This document shows positions 46,264 to 55,557 of a stretch of DNA of 64,000 nucleotides, one piece after another (position 1 is the first letter of the stretch; each line of letters begins with the position of its first letter). The DNA is taken from the NCBI GenBank assembly GCA_014650015.1, contig BMUD01000004.1:310001-374000 (forward strand), written 5' to 3'. This DNA comes from Streptomyces griseoloalbus (GTDB lineage Bacteria; Actinomycetota; Actinomycetes; Streptomycetales; Streptomycetaceae). The position numbers were made by a program, and so were the translations under genes. The notes below the pieces were generated by a model. That model was not told the origin of the DNA. It searched no databases and saw only the letters and a program-made list of their open reading frames with translations.

Positions 46264-47676
46264 ATGGCCGGGCTCTGGACGGGTGAGGGCGTTCTCCGCC
46301 GCAAACCCATCGAACACATCGAGGGGACGGAAATCGGCGAGGGTACGCAATTGGAGCGCACCCTGGGCCTGGGGCAGCTCACCGCGATCGGCGTGGGCGG
46401 CATCATCGGCGCCGGCATCTTCACGCTCGCGGGAACGGTCGCCAACGGCACGGCGGGGCCGGCGGTGCTGGTCTCGTTCCTCGTCGCCGGTGTCGCCAGC
46501 GCCGCCGCCGCGCTGTCCTACGCGGAGTTCGCGGGGCTGATCCCGAAGGCGGGCTCGGCGTACACCTACGGGTACGCGGTGCTCGGCGAGCTGGCCGGGT
46601 GGTTCATCGGCTGGGATCTTCTGCTGGAGTACACCGCGATCGTGGCGGTGGTCGCGATCGGCATCTCCGGCTACTTCAGCTTCCTGGTGAACGACATGGG
46701 CGCCGATCTGCCGCACTGGATGCTGGGCGCGCCCGGCACCGGTGACGGCCACCGCGTCGACCTGTTCGCGGCCCTGCTGTGTCTGCTCATCGCCTTCCTG
46801 CTGAACCTGGGCATCAAGAACGCGGCCCGGTTCGAGACGGTGGTCGTGGTGCTGAAGGTGCTGGTCGTGCTGCTGGTGATCGCGGTCGGGGTGTTCCACA
46901 TCGACGCCGCGAACTACAACCCGTTCTTCCCGTACGGGGTGGGCGGCGCGTTCACCGGTGCGGCGACGGTGTTCTTCGCGGTCTTCGGTTACGACGCCAT
47001 GTCGACGGCGGCCGAGGAGTCCAAGGACGCCCAGCGGCACATGCCGAAGGCGATCGTCTACTCGCTGATTATCTCGATGGTCCTGTACGTGGCGGCCTGC
47101 CTGGTGCTGACGGGCATGCAGGATTACAAGGACATCGACCCCGAGAGCGGCTTCTCCACGGCGTTCAAGTCGGTCGGGCTGAGCGGGCTCGCGGACGTGA
47201 TCGCGGTGGGCGCCATCATCGGCATCCTCACCGTGATGTTCACGTTCATGCTCGGCGTCACGCGGGTGTGGTTCGCCATGTCGCGCGACGGGTTGCTGCC
47301 CCGCTGGTTCGCCAAGACCCACCCGACCCGGCACGTGCCCACGCGGGTCACCTGGATCGTCGGGGTGGCGTCGGCCGCCATCGCCGGGTTCCTGCCGATC
47401 GGCGAGGCGGCCGAACTCACCAACATCGGGATCCTGCTGGCGTTCGTCGTGGTGTGCACGGCGGTGATCGTGCTGCGCTACCGGCAGCCGGAGCTGCCGC
47501 GCACCTTCCGCACGCCGTGGATGCCGGTGGTGCCGGCGGCGGGCGTGGTGTTCTCGATCTGGCTGATCACGTTCCTGCAGTGGCAGACCTGGGCGCGGTT
47601 CGCCATCTGGTTCGTGGTGGGACTGGTGATCTACTTCTCCTACTCCTTCCGGCGTTCGGAGCTGGCGCGGCGTTAG
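46264..47676 (+). CDS. APC-family amino acid permease (cationic amino acid transporter type)
   Basis: 470 residues from ATG 46264 (GAGGTGAGG upstream); the frame opens earlier without similarity. About twelve membrane helices. The first helix has the substrate-binding GVGGIIGAGIFTLAG motif of the APC superfamily, followed by SYAEFAGLIPKAGSAYTY, as in the CAT subgroup. Acts in the plasma membrane, importing an amino acid; specificity cannot be fixed. Its TAG overlaps the convergent hydrolase stop. Confidence 0.93.
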   Translation: MAGLWTGEGVLRRKPIEHIEGTEIGEGTQLERTLGLGQLTAIGVGGIIGAGIFTLAGTVANGTAGPAVLVSFLVAGVASAAAALSYAEFAGLIPKAGSAYTYGYAVLGELAGWFIGWDLLLEYTAIVAVVAIGISGYFSFLVNDMGADLPHWMLGAPGTGDGHRVDLFAALLCLLIAFLLNLGIKNAARFETVVVVLKVLVVLLVIAVGVFHIDAANYNPFFPYGVGGAFTGAATVFFAVFGYDAMSTAAEESKDAQRHMPKAIVYSLIISMVLYVAACLVLTGMQDYKDIDPESGFSTAFKSVGLSGLADVIAVGAIIGILTVMFTFMLGVTRVWFAMSRDGLLPRWFAKTHPTRHVPTRVTWIVGVASAAIAGFLPIGEAAELTNIGILLAFVVVCTAVIVLRYRQPELPRTFRTPWMPVVPAAGVVFSIWLITFLQWQTWARFAIWFVVGLVIYFSYSFRRSELARR

Positions 47677-48488
47677 AGGGCGCGGAGGAAGTCGAGCAGG
47701 GTCCGGTTGAAGAGCTCCGGCCGCTCCATGTTCGGGTAGTGGCCGGTGCCGTCGATGGTGACGGCCCGGCCGTCGGGGACGGCCTCGGCGAGACGCTGGG
47801 CCGCGTCGCGCGGGTCGGCGGGTTCGAGGGCGCCGTTGACGGCGAGCACCGGGACGTCGATCTCCGGCAGGCGGGACCAGGTGCCGGTCACGGGCACCAG
47901 CAGGTTCTTCTCGCCCGGGGTGTGCTTGGAGATGGTGTGGAGCGCCATCTCCCGCAGCCGGCGCAGGATGTCGGGGTCGACGTCGTCGGCGGTCCGGTGG
48001 GGGCCGGGTACGACGCGGAGGAAGGCCGCGAGCCAGGCCTGCACGTCACCGGCGGCCAGCGCCCGGGCGCTCTCGGCCTGGACCTCCTGGTACCAGGGAT
48101 CGGTGTACTGGACATCCCCGGTCGCGGCGCCGCAGGTGACCACCGCACGGACGAGTCCGGGATGTTCGAGCACCGTGTCGGTGGCGATCACGCCGCCCAT
48201 CGAGAGGCCGACGAGGACCACGGGCCCCGCGTCGAGGTGGCGCAGCAGTCCGGCCAGGTCGTCGGCCCAGCGGAACGGCTCGGTGGCGTTGGCCGAGAAG
48301 CCGTGGCCGCGCACGTCCGGGGCGATGACCCGGTGGTGTGCGGCGAGGGCGGGAATCTGGGCGTCCCAGACCCGGTGGTCGACGTACCCGGAGTGAAGGA
48401 GGACGACGGGGTCGCCGGAGCCGGTGTCGAGGTAGGCGAGATCGCCGTCGGCGGAGGGGAAGAAGCGCAGTTCCGAAGGACCAGTCAT
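47673..48488 (-). CDS. Alpha/beta hydrolase
   Basis: 271 residues. Oxyanion region VVLLHSG, nucleophile elbow VGLSMGG (Ser near 100), an acidic residue in VNGALEPADP and the catalytic His in GTGHYPNME. Substrate unknown. It is divergent from a MarR regulator with two candidate MarR sites between, one of which touches its start codon, so it is very likely the target of that regulator. Confidence 0.9.
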   Translation of the reverse strand: MTGPSELRFFPSADGDLAYLDTGSGDPVVLLHSGYVDHRVWDAQIPALAAHHRVIAPDVRGHGFSANATEPFRWADDLAGLLRHLDAGPVVLVGLSMGGVIATDTVLEHPGLVRAVVTCGAATGDVQYTDPWYQEVQAESARALAAGDVQAWLAAFLRVVPGPHRTADDVDPDILRRLREMALHTISKHTPGEKNLLVPVTGTWSRLPEIDVPVLAVNGALEPADPRDAAQRLAEAVPDGRAVTIDGTGHYPNMERPELFNRTLLDFLRAL

Positions 48489-48535
48489 GACAACTAAGGT
48501 GTCATCTTCGGGAGACTTTGGCAACCCAGGTGTCA
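48488..48535. promoter_or_regulatory. Two MarR-type operators between hydrolase and marR
   Basis: TGACA-N7-TGTCA at 48488-48504 and TGGCA-N7-TGTCA at 48519-48535. The two 17-bp sites are nearly the same sequence (CAAC..AGGTGTCAT) and are spaced 31 bp, three helical turns. Confidence 0.7.
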
Positions 48536-48545
48536 TAATGAGGGA

Positions 48546-49022
48546 GTGAACGAGATGGACAAGCCCCTTTCCCCGGACGAGCTCGGCCGCCGCCTCACCG
48601 AGGTGTACGACCTGGTCGGCCCCCTGTACCGGCGCGCCCAGCGCAGTGTGGAGCAGGGCCTGGCCGCCGACGACGGCCTGTCGCTGGGCGTGCGCGCCGT
48701 CCTGACCCTGCTGCACCGGAACGGGCCGATGACGGTGCCGCAGATGGGCAGGGCCCAGGCGATCAGCCGGCAGTTCGTGCAGCGCATGGTGAACGACGCG
48801 GCGGCCCAGGGCCTGGTGGAGAGCATCCCCAATCCCGCCCACCGGCGGTCCTCCCTCATCCGCCCCACGCCGGAGGGCTCGGCGGCGATCGCCGCCGTCC
48901 TCGAACGTGAGCACCTGTTCCTGAGGGGGGTCGGCGGAGACCTCACGGACACCGACGTGACGACCTGCCTGCGGGTGCTCGGCGAACTGCTGACGGCCCT
49001 GGACCACATCGACCTCAGCTGA
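48546..49022 (+). CDS. MarR family transcriptional regulator
   Basis: 158 residues from GTG 48546 (an ATG three codons later is also possible). Winged helix-turn-helix about 50-120: VRAVLTLLHRNGPMTVPQMGRAQAISRQFVQRMVNDAAAQGLV, then the wing PNPAHRRSSLIRPTPEG. Divergent from the alpha/beta hydrolase, with paired operators between; a typical autoregulated repressor. Confidence 0.92.
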   Translation: MNEMDKPLSPDELGRRLTEVYDLVGPLYRRAQRSVEQGLAADDGLSLGVRAVLTLLHRNGPMTVPQMGRAQAISRQFVQRMVNDAAAQGLVESIPNPAHRRSSLIRPTPEGSAAIAAVLEREHLFLRGVGGDLTDTDVTTCLRVLGELLTALDHIDLS

Positions 49023-49029
49023 CGGCACC

Positions 49030-50184
49030 TCACTCCCCCATGACGAGACCGTCCTGCGCCGCGCCCCGGCTCAGCACCACGTCCCGGATGCGGTCGCGCA
49101 CGGCCCGCACCTCGGCACCCCGGGCGAGCGCCTGGTTGAGGTTGACCGCCCGCCCGGCGTCCACGTCGAAGAGCTGCGGGACGAACTCGGCCCGGGTCAC
49201 CTCCCAGCGCCCGCCGGGGCGCGACGGCGGGGAGAAGGTGAAGCGGCCCAGGGTGGACTGGTTGCCGCGCGGGTCCTGGACGCCCTCGTGGTTGGTCATC
49301 TCGCCGGCGATCTGGTCGCCCATGCCGTAGACCACCCAGGTGCCGTTGACCTTCTCGTAGGCCTGCGGGACGTGGGCGTGAGTGCCGAGGATCAGGTCGA
49401 TGTCGGGGCGGCTCCCGGTGTGCGACGCGGTGAGCGAGCGGGCCAGCGCGATCTGCCGCTCGTCGGGGGCCTCCTGCCATTCGGTGCCCCAGTGCAGCGA
49501 TACGACGACGACATCGGCTCCGGCCTCGCGGGCGGCCCGCGCGTCGGCGACGATCCGCGCCTCGTCGATCAGGTCGACGGCCCAGGGCCGGTCCGGCGGC
49601 AGCTGGTGGTCGTTGATGCCGTCGGTGTGGGCGAGGTGGGCGACCCGCGCCGGGCCCGCGCGCAGCACGGTCACCGTACGGGCCTCCCGCTCGGTGCGCG
49701 CCGAGCCTGCGTGGCGCACGCCCGCGTGGTCGAGGGCATCCAGGGTGCGGCGGATGCCCTCGCCGCCGTCGTCCAGGGTGTGGTGGGAGGCGGTGGAGCA
49801 GCCGTCGTAGCCGGTGTCGGCGAGGCCGCGGGCGACCTCGGGCGGGGACTGGAAGAGGGGGTAGCCGGTGTAGTCACCGCCCGCTCCGTACACGGTCTCC
49901 ATGTGGCACAGCGCCACATCGGCGGGGGCGACGACGGAGCGGACGCCGGAGAGCATCGGCCGGAAGTCGTAACCGGTGCCGCCCGCGTCGTAGCGGGCGC
50001 GTTCGATGATCGAGCTGTGGGGCAGCACATCGCCCGAGGCGACCAGGGTGAAGCCGCGGTGCCCGGTGGCGGAGGGGGCCGGGCGCCCCGGTTCCGGCGG
50101 TCGCTGGTCACGGGCCTGGCAGGCGGCGCCCGCGGCGAGGACGACGGTCAGGGCCAGGGCCACCTGCCGACTGCGTGTGATCAT
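49030..50184 (-). CDS. CapA family lipoprotein (PGA capsule-type metallophosphatase fold)
   Basis: 384 residues with lipobox AAGAAC (Cys22). The CapA domain shows GDVLPHSSII, CHMETVYGAGGDYTGYPLFQ, ASHHTLDDGGEGIRRTLDALD, and VVSLHWGTEWQEAP with LGTHAHVPQAYEKVNGTWVVYGMGDQIAG. CapA proteins are linked to poly-gamma-glutamate capsule synthesis, but in Streptomyces most are orphan extracellular proteins of unknown substrate. No capB/capC gene is nearby. Confidence 0.9.
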   Translation of the reverse strand: MITRSRQVALALTVVLAAGAACQARDQRPPEPGRPAPSATGHRGFTLVASGDVLPHSSIIERARYDAGGTGYDFRPMLSGVRSVVAPADVALCHMETVYGAGGDYTGYPLFQSPPEVARGLADTGYDGCSTASHHTLDDGGEGIRRTLDALDHAGVRHAGSARTEREARTVTVLRAGPARVAHLAHTDGINDHQLPPDRPWAVDLIDEARIVADARAAREAGADVVVVSLHWGTEWQEAPDERQIALARSLTASHTGSRPDIDLILGTHAHVPQAYEKVNGTWVVYGMGDQIAGEMTNHEGVQDPRGNQSTLGRFTFSPPSRPGGRWEVTRAEFVPQLFDVDAGRAVNLNQALARGAEVRAVRDRIRDVVLSRGAAQDGLVMGE

Positions 50185-50395
50185 CGCTCCACTCCGCTGT
50201 AGTCGTATTTATGGATCAACAGGTAAGAATCCCCGTCCCGCTCGTCGCTGTTCCGACACGCTCTTTAGGCCGTCCGGTGTGCGCGAACGGCCGCCTCGAC
50301 CGTTCGTCGAACCGTTCGTCGACGCGATCGACCGTCCGCCGCACGCTCCTGTGCGCGCCCTGTCCACGGGTGACGTCGTGCGCTGGCATACGGCC

Positions 50396-50941
50396 ATGAC
50401 GGCCGGAATGACACTCACGAACGGGACGACCGCCGAGCACGAGCTCGCCGCACTGCAACGCGAGCACGGCCGGCCCCTCTTCGCGCTGCTGCTCCGGCTC
50501 TGCGACGGAGACCGGCAGCGCGCGGAGGATCTCGTCCAGGAGACGCTGGTGCGCGCCTGGCAGCATCCCGAGGCCCTGCGCGCCGAGCGCTTCGATTCCG
50601 TACGGCCCTGGCTGCTCACCGTGGGACGGCGGCTCGCGATCGACGCGCGACGGGCGCGGCAGGCGCGGCCCGCCGAGGTCGGGGACGCCCAGCTGGAGAA
50701 CGCGCGGGTGATCTCCGACCACGCCGAGCGGGCCGCGGCGATGCTCGATGTCCGCGAGGCCGTGAAGACACTCACGCCGGAGCACCGTGACGTCCTGGTG
50801 CTCGTGTACTTCCAGGGGGCGAGTGTGGCGGAAGCGGCGACGGCCCTCGGAATCCCGCCCGGTACCGTGAAGTCCCGCGCGTACTACGCGCTGCGCGCCC
50901 TGCGCCGGGTGCTTCCCGGATACGCCTCCGACATGCGGTGA
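50396..50941 (+). CDS. ECF-subfamily RNA polymerase sigma factor
   Basis: 181 residues from ATG 50396 (ATG 50408 possible). Sigma-2 region RLCDGDRQRAEDLVQETLVRAWQHPE and the sigma-4 helix-turn-helix VLVYFQGASVAEAATALGIPPGTVKSRAYYALRALRRVL are clear. A zinc-type anti-sigma factor is encoded 0.8 kb downstream with an unknown gene between. Together they look like a signalling unit for envelope or redox stress (SigK/SigL-like). Confidence 0.93.
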   Translation: MTAGMTLTNGTTAEHELAALQREHGRPLFALLLRLCDGDRQRAEDLVQETLVRAWQHPEALRAERFDSVRPWLLTVGRRLAIDARRARQARPAEVGDAQLENARVISDHAERAAAMLDVREAVKTLTPEHRDVLVLVYFQGASVAEAATALGIPPGTVKSRAYYALRALRRVLPGYASDMR

Positions 50942-51077
50942 AACCGACGGTCGAGTCAAACCTCCGTAAAGCGCCTTGCCGATGACCCCGGATCAGTAAT
51001 CGGCTGTCCTCATCCGTGTTCCGGACCGGGGGGCCGGGTTCGGGCGACGCGCACGCACCGGAGGAAGGCAGGAAGGG

Positions 51078-51599
51078 ATGCTGCACAGAGGTCGAGAGAG
51101 CACGGACGGCACCGGCGACGGTGAACTGACCGTCCCCATGGCCTGGTTGTACGCCGAGTACATCGCCGACGAACTGCTGCGCAGCGGCGATCTCATGCCG
51201 CCGACGTCCTTCGAGTTCCGGGCCGGCCGGGACGCGCTGGCGCTGACCGTCTTCCTGTCCGACACCGACGGCGAGCTGTCCGGCATCCGGGTGGTCACCC
51301 AGCTGGACACCTGGCTGTCGCTGACCGCGTACGACCAGCCGTGGCAGGAGTGGGTGCAGGGACGCCTGGCCGAGCTGGCCGCGGACGCCACCGCGTCCGG
51401 CCGGACCGCGCCGGATCCGGACCTGGGGCTGGCCCGCGAGGCGTGGCGCTGGCTGCGGGAGACGGAACTGCTCGCGCCCGATCTGAACGCGGTGCCGGGC
51501 GGCGGTGCGGTGGCCGGTGAGGACGAGGGACCCAAGGTGTGGACACCGGCCTGGCAGCTCGGGCTGCCGCTCGGCCACCTCGCCATCCATCTTTTCTAG
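51078..51599 (+). CDS. Hypothetical protein between ECF sigma and anti-sigma genes
   Basis: 173 residues, GAAGGAAGG-like ribosome site before the ATG. The sequence is acidic and mixed alpha/beta (VPMAWLYAEYIADELLRSGDLMPPTSFEFRAG and TVFLSDTDGELSGIRVVTQ), with no signal peptide or membrane helix. I do not recognise the family. Position suggests a link with the sigma/anti-sigma pair, but the gaps (136 and 150 bases) allow a separate unit. Confidence 0.75.
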   Translation: MLHRGRESTDGTGDGELTVPMAWLYAEYIADELLRSGDLMPPTSFEFRAGRDALALTVFLSDTDGELSGIRVVTQLDTWLSLTAYDQPWQEWVQGRLAELAADATASGRTAPDPDLGLAREAWRWLRETELLAPDLNAVPGGGAVAGEDEGPKVWTPAWQLGLPLGHLAIHLF

Positions 51600-51749
51600 C
51601 TTCCTCGAGACGTCGGCCAATCCGCGGGCCGGAGGCTCCGAATCCTCCTGTCACGATTCGGCACGTGGCTTGAGTGATTCGGCTGTCTGGTGCGTACCGG
51701 TGGGAGCAAGGAGTAACCCCACCCACACCCAACGGCACGAGGATGCGGC

Positions 51750-52403
51750 ATGAGGTCCCTGGAGAGGCATCGCGACGTCGGCGCCTACGCGCTCGGCGTG
51801 CTGGACGAGGCGGACGCGTTCCGCTTCGAGGACCACCTCATGGAGTGCCCTCGCTGCGCTGCCCAGGTGACCGAATTCGGTCCTGCGACACGGCAGTTGA
51901 TGCTGTACCGCAGTTCCACCCCGCGGCTGGTGCACCCGCTGGCCGAGCCCGGTCCGAGGATGCTGGACCGGCTGCTGTCGCAGGTGGCCGCCCGCGACCG
52001 TGCGAGCCGTCACCGGCTGCTGCTGGCGCTGGCCGCCTCGGTGGTGTTCGCGGTGTCCGCGCCGGCGATCGCGCTGGTGGCGGAGGACGGCGGCGGGAGG
52101 GCCGTGAGTATCGCGGCGACCGACGAGCGGTCCGGGGTGTGGGCGCAGGTGACCACCGAGGACCGGGCGTGGGGCAGCCATGTGGAGCTGAAGGTCAAGG
52201 ACGGCGCGGGTCCGCGCGCCTGCCACCTGGTGGTGGTCGGCCGTGACGGCTCCGAGGAGACGGTGACCACCTGGGGCGTGCCCCGTCACGACGCCCGCCC
52301 CCACACGATGCTGGGCGGATCCGCCCTGCATCCCGAGGAGATCGTCCGCTACGAGGTGCGGGCGGGGGACGGCGAGCACCTGGTGACGCTGGAGCCACGG
52401 TGA
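51750..52403 (+). CDS. Anti-sigma factor with zinc-finger (ZAS) domain
   Basis: 217 residues. The N-terminal ZAS-type motif is His29-x3-Cys33-x2-Cys36 (HLMECPRC) with His7/His-rich head as further ligand. One membrane helix spans about 89-110, and the outer RskA-like domain (about 112-217) contains VWAQVTTEDRAWGSHVEL and ACHLVVVGRDG. It should hold the ECF sigma factor encoded upstream at the membrane and release it on an external signal. Confidence 0.9.
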   Translation: MRSLERHRDVGAYALGVLDEADAFRFEDHLMECPRCAAQVTEFGPATRQLMLYRSSTPRLVHPLAEPGPRMLDRLLSQVAARDRASRHRLLLALAASVVFAVSAPAIALVAEDGGGRAVSIAATDERSGVWAQVTTEDRAWGSHVELKVKDGAGPRACHLVVVGRDGSEETVTTWGVPRHDARPHTMLGGSALHPEEIVRYEVRAGDGEHLVTLEPR

Positions 52404-52421
52404 ACCGGCAGCGGCCGGGGG

Positions 52422-53285
52422 TCACTTCAGCAGGCGGGACAGCCGGCGGTCGGCGAGGGGTTTCCCACCGGTCTGGCAGGTCGGGCAGTAGTGCAGCGAG
52501 GAGTCGCTGAAGGAGACCTCGCGGATGGTGTCCCCGCACACCGGGCAGGCCTCGCCGGTGCGCCCGTGCACCCTCAGGCCGCTCTTCTTCTCGGCCTTCA
52601 GCCGTCCGGCCGCGACCCCGCGGGAGCGTTCCACGGCCTCGGTGAGCGTGGTGCGCAGGGCCTGGTGCAGCCGGGTGGTCTCCTCGGGGGTGAGGGAGGA
52701 GGCCAGTTTGAAGGGGGACATGCGGGCCGCGTGCAGGATCTCGTCACTGTAGGCGTTCCCGACGCCCGCGATCAGGCTCTGGTCCCGCAGCGCCCCCTTG
52801 AGCTGCCGGCGTTCCCCGGACAGCAGGTCCGCCAGGCGCCGCTCGTCGAAGTCGTCGGCCAGCGGGTCCGGGCCCAGCCGGGCGACACCCGGCACCTCCC
52901 CGGGGTCGGCCACGATGTACACCGCGAGCCGCTTCTGGGTGCCGACCTCGGTCAGATCGAAGCCCGCACCGGTCTCCAGAGCGACGCGCAGGGCGAGCGG
53001 GCCCTTGCCGGGGCGGGGCGGGCCGCCGGGGAGCCGGTCCTTCCAGTGCAGCCAGCCCGCGCGGGCCAGATGGGTGACGAAGTACGGTCCGCCGTCCGTC
53101 TCCAGGCAGAGGAACTTGCCGTACCGGTGCACGGCGGTGACCTCCCGGCCCTCGACGGCCGTGAGCGGCGGGTCGTAGGTCTTCAGGACGCTGATCGCCA
53201 CGGGCAGCACCCGGACGATCTCGTGGCCGGCCAGGTGCTCGGAGAGGAAGTCCTTGAGCGCCTCGACCTCGGGGAGTTCCGGCAT
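52422..53285 (-). CDS. Fpg/Nei family DNA glycosylase-AP lyase
   Basis: 287 residues from ATG 53285, which places the catalytic Pro2-Glu3 at the N-terminus (MPELPEVE). The helix-two-turn-helix is QSLIAGVGNAYSDEILHAARMSP (about 160-182), and the C-terminal zinc finger is CPVCG...YCPTC. It removes oxidised bases and nicks the abasic strand in base-excision repair. Streptomyces carry several paralogues; fine specificity (Fpg versus Nei2-like) is uncertain. Confidence 0.93.
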   Translation of the reverse strand: MPELPEVEALKDFLSEHLAGHEIVRVLPVAISVLKTYDPPLTAVEGREVTAVHRYGKFLCLETDGGPYFVTHLARAGWLHWKDRLPGGPPRPGKGPLALRVALETGAGFDLTEVGTQKRLAVYIVADPGEVPGVARLGPDPLADDFDERRLADLLSGERRQLKGALRDQSLIAGVGNAYSDEILHAARMSPFKLASSLTPEETTRLHQALRTTLTEAVERSRGVAAGRLKAEKKSGLRVHGRTGEACPVCGDTIREVSFSDSSLHYCPTCQTGGKPLADRRLSRLLK

Positions 53286-53316
53286 ACGTCCAGAGTGCCA
53301 CCGGGGACCGATGTGG

Positions 53317-55413
53317 TCAGGACGTGTCGGCCCCCTTCGCCACCACGAACTCGCTCCATACGCACTTGCCGCCGCCCCGCGCCTCCACGCCCCACACGTC
53401 CGTGAGCATCTCGACCAGCAGCAGGCCCCGGCCGGAGACGCCCGACTCCCCCGCCTCACGGCGGCGCGGCAGGGCGCTGGAGGAGTCCTCGACCTCCACG
53501 CGCACGCGCCGCTCACTGCCGGTGGTGACCCGGAGGGTGACGACCGCGGAGCCCTCGGTGTGCATCAGGACGTTGGTGATCATCTCGTCGGCGACCAGCT
53601 CGATCTCCTCGGCCCGGTCCGCCGCGCCCCAGCCGGCGGCCGCCGTACGGATCAGACGCCGGGTCTCGGAGAGCGCCTCGGGGTCACCGGGCGGCACGTG
53701 CCGCTTGAGCCGGCCGCCCGGCCGCGGGCCGTCCGAGACGCGGCGGCGCAGCACGAGCAGCGCCACGTCGTCGTCGCAGCCGCGTTCCTCGGCCACGTCG
53801 ATGAGCCGGTCGGCGAGGTCGCGCACGTCGTCGGGGCCGGCGGTGATCAGCGCGGACAGGGTCTCCATGCCCTCGTCGAGATCGGCGCCGGGCTGCTCGA
53901 CCAGGCCGTCGGTGCACAGCAGCAGGGTGTCGCCGGGGTCCAGCTCCATCGTGCCGACCGGGTAGTCGAGCCGCCCGAAGTCCGCGGACAGCCCGAGCGG
54001 CAGTCCGCCGGGCACGCGGACCCGGTGGCAGGAGCCGTCGGGGCGCCGCACCAGCGGGTCGATGTGGCCGGCCCGGACCGCCTGGAGCACGCCGGTGGAC
54101 AGGTCGGCCTCCGCGTAGAGGCAGGTCGCCGAGCGGTCGGTGTCGAGTTCGTGCAGGAACACGGAGGCACGGGCCATCACGGTGGCGGGCGGGTGGCCCT
54201 CGGCGGCATAGGCGCGCAGCACGATGCGCAGCTGGCCCATGACGGCGGCGGCGTGCGTGTCGTGACCCTGGACGTCGCCGATGACGGCGCCGACCCTGCC
54301 ACCGGGCAGCGGGATCAGGTCGTACCAGTCCCCGCCGATGTCCCGGCCGACGGAGCCGCCGATGGTGGCGGCACGGTAGCGCACGGCGAGGTCGGCGCCG
54401 GGCACGCTGGGGATGGTGCGCGGCAGCATGGCCTGCTGCAGACCCTGGGCGAGGTCCATCTCCTGCTCGTAGAACATCGCGCGCTGCAGGCTCTGGGAGA
54501 TGCTGCTGCCCAGGGCGACCAGGACGTTGCGCTCCTCGGCGGAGAAGCCGCGCCGGTCGCTGTAGAGCAGCCCCATGGCGCCGATGGGGCGGGCCTGGAC
54601 GATGAGCGGCAGATAGGCCGCCGAGGTGATCCTCAGCCCGGTGATGCCCTGCCACAGCCGCGGATAGCGCTCGGCGAACTCCTCCGGGGACTCGATGAAG
54701 CACGGGCTGAGGGTGCGCACCGCGTCGCTCATCGGGTACGGCTCGTCGATCCGGGTGACATCGGTGCCCGGTACGAAGCTGCCCGCGGGTCCCTCGGCGA
54801 TGAGCCGGATCCGGTCGGCCTCGACCAACCCCATGACGAGGCTGGTGGCGCCCAGATGGGTGAGGCCGTGGGTGTCCTTGAGGACGTCGATGACGTCCCG
54901 CACGGTGCGGGCGTGGGCGAGGGCGGCGGTGGTGAGCTGGACGACGTTGGTCTGCCGGCGGCGGGCGTCCGCCTGGGCGGCCTGCTCGCGTCTGGCCTCG
55001 CTGTCGCCGAGTTCCCGGGTGGCGTCCCGGATGATGCCGATGATGCGGCGGGGCCGTCCGGTGTCGTCGCGGCGGATGTAGCCCTGGGTGTGGGTCCAGC
55101 GCAGGGAGCCGTCGCGGCGGCGGATGCGGAAGTAGCCGCCGTAGTTCTCCTCGCCGGCCTTCAGCGCCTGGGACACGGCGGCGTCCATGCGGCGGGCCTC
55201 GCCGGGCGGGATCCGGCTGCCCAGGCTCTCCGGGTGGTCGTCGTACTCGTCGGGGCGCACGTCGAAGATCTCGTGCGCCTGGGCGTCCATCTGCATCACC
55301 CCGGCGTCCAGGTCCCAGTCGAAACTGCCCATGCGGTTGAGCGCCAGGATCGGATCCGGGTGGTCCGGCCAGTCGTCCGGGAGTGACAGGGGGCTCGCTC
55401 CCCGATCAGCCAT
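53317..55413 (-). CDS. PAS-GAF-SpoIIE phosphatase-HATPase regulator
   Basis: 698 residues from ATG 55413. Domains in order: PAS (about 25-135, LALNRMGSFDWDLDAGVMQMDAQAHEIF), GAF (about 165-310), PP2C/SpoIIE phosphatase (about 325-545, with GRDIGGDWYDLIPLPGGRVGAVIGDVQGHD and DDDVALLVLRR), and a C-terminal anti-sigma-type HATPase (about 565-690, VADEMITNVLMHTEG). This is a partner-switching protein that can dephosphorylate an anti-anti-sigma factor and may also bind or phosphorylate. Signal is unknown; no STAS gene is adjacent. Confidence 0.93.
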   Translation of the reverse strand: MADRGASPLSLPDDWPDHPDPILALNRMGSFDWDLDAGVMQMDAQAHEIFDVRPDEYDDHPESLGSRIPPGEARRMDAAVSQALKAGEENYGGYFRIRRRDGSLRWTHTQGYIRRDDTGRPRRIIGIIRDATRELGDSEARREQAAQADARRRQTNVVQLTTAALAHARTVRDVIDVLKDTHGLTHLGATSLVMGLVEADRIRLIAEGPAGSFVPGTDVTRIDEPYPMSDAVRTLSPCFIESPEEFAERYPRLWQGITGLRITSAAYLPLIVQARPIGAMGLLYSDRRGFSAEERNVLVALGSSISQSLQRAMFYEQEMDLAQGLQQAMLPRTIPSVPGADLAVRYRAATIGGSVGRDIGGDWYDLIPLPGGRVGAVIGDVQGHDTHAAAVMGQLRIVLRAYAAEGHPPATVMARASVFLHELDTDRSATCLYAEADLSTGVLQAVRAGHIDPLVRRPDGSCHRVRVPGGLPLGLSADFGRLDYPVGTMELDPGDTLLLCTDGLVEQPGADLDEGMETLSALITAGPDDVRDLADRLIDVAEERGCDDDVALLVLRRRVSDGPRPGGRLKRHVPPGDPEALSETRRLIRTAAAGWGAADRAEEIELVADEMITNVLMHTEGSAVVTLRVTTGSERRVRVEVEDSSSALPRRREAGESGVSGRGLLLVEMLTDVWGVEARGGGKCVWSEFVVAKGADTS

Positions 55414-55557
55414 GGCTTCACCATGCCAGGATTCACGCGATTCCTCGACCGCTGCACCCTGTTGTGCCCCTGCTCCCCGTGGGTTGCACGGGCCGCCCGG
55501 TGGTAGACGGAGAGTCACGCGGGTTCGGCGGGACGCCGGAGGAGGGAGCGAACGGCC

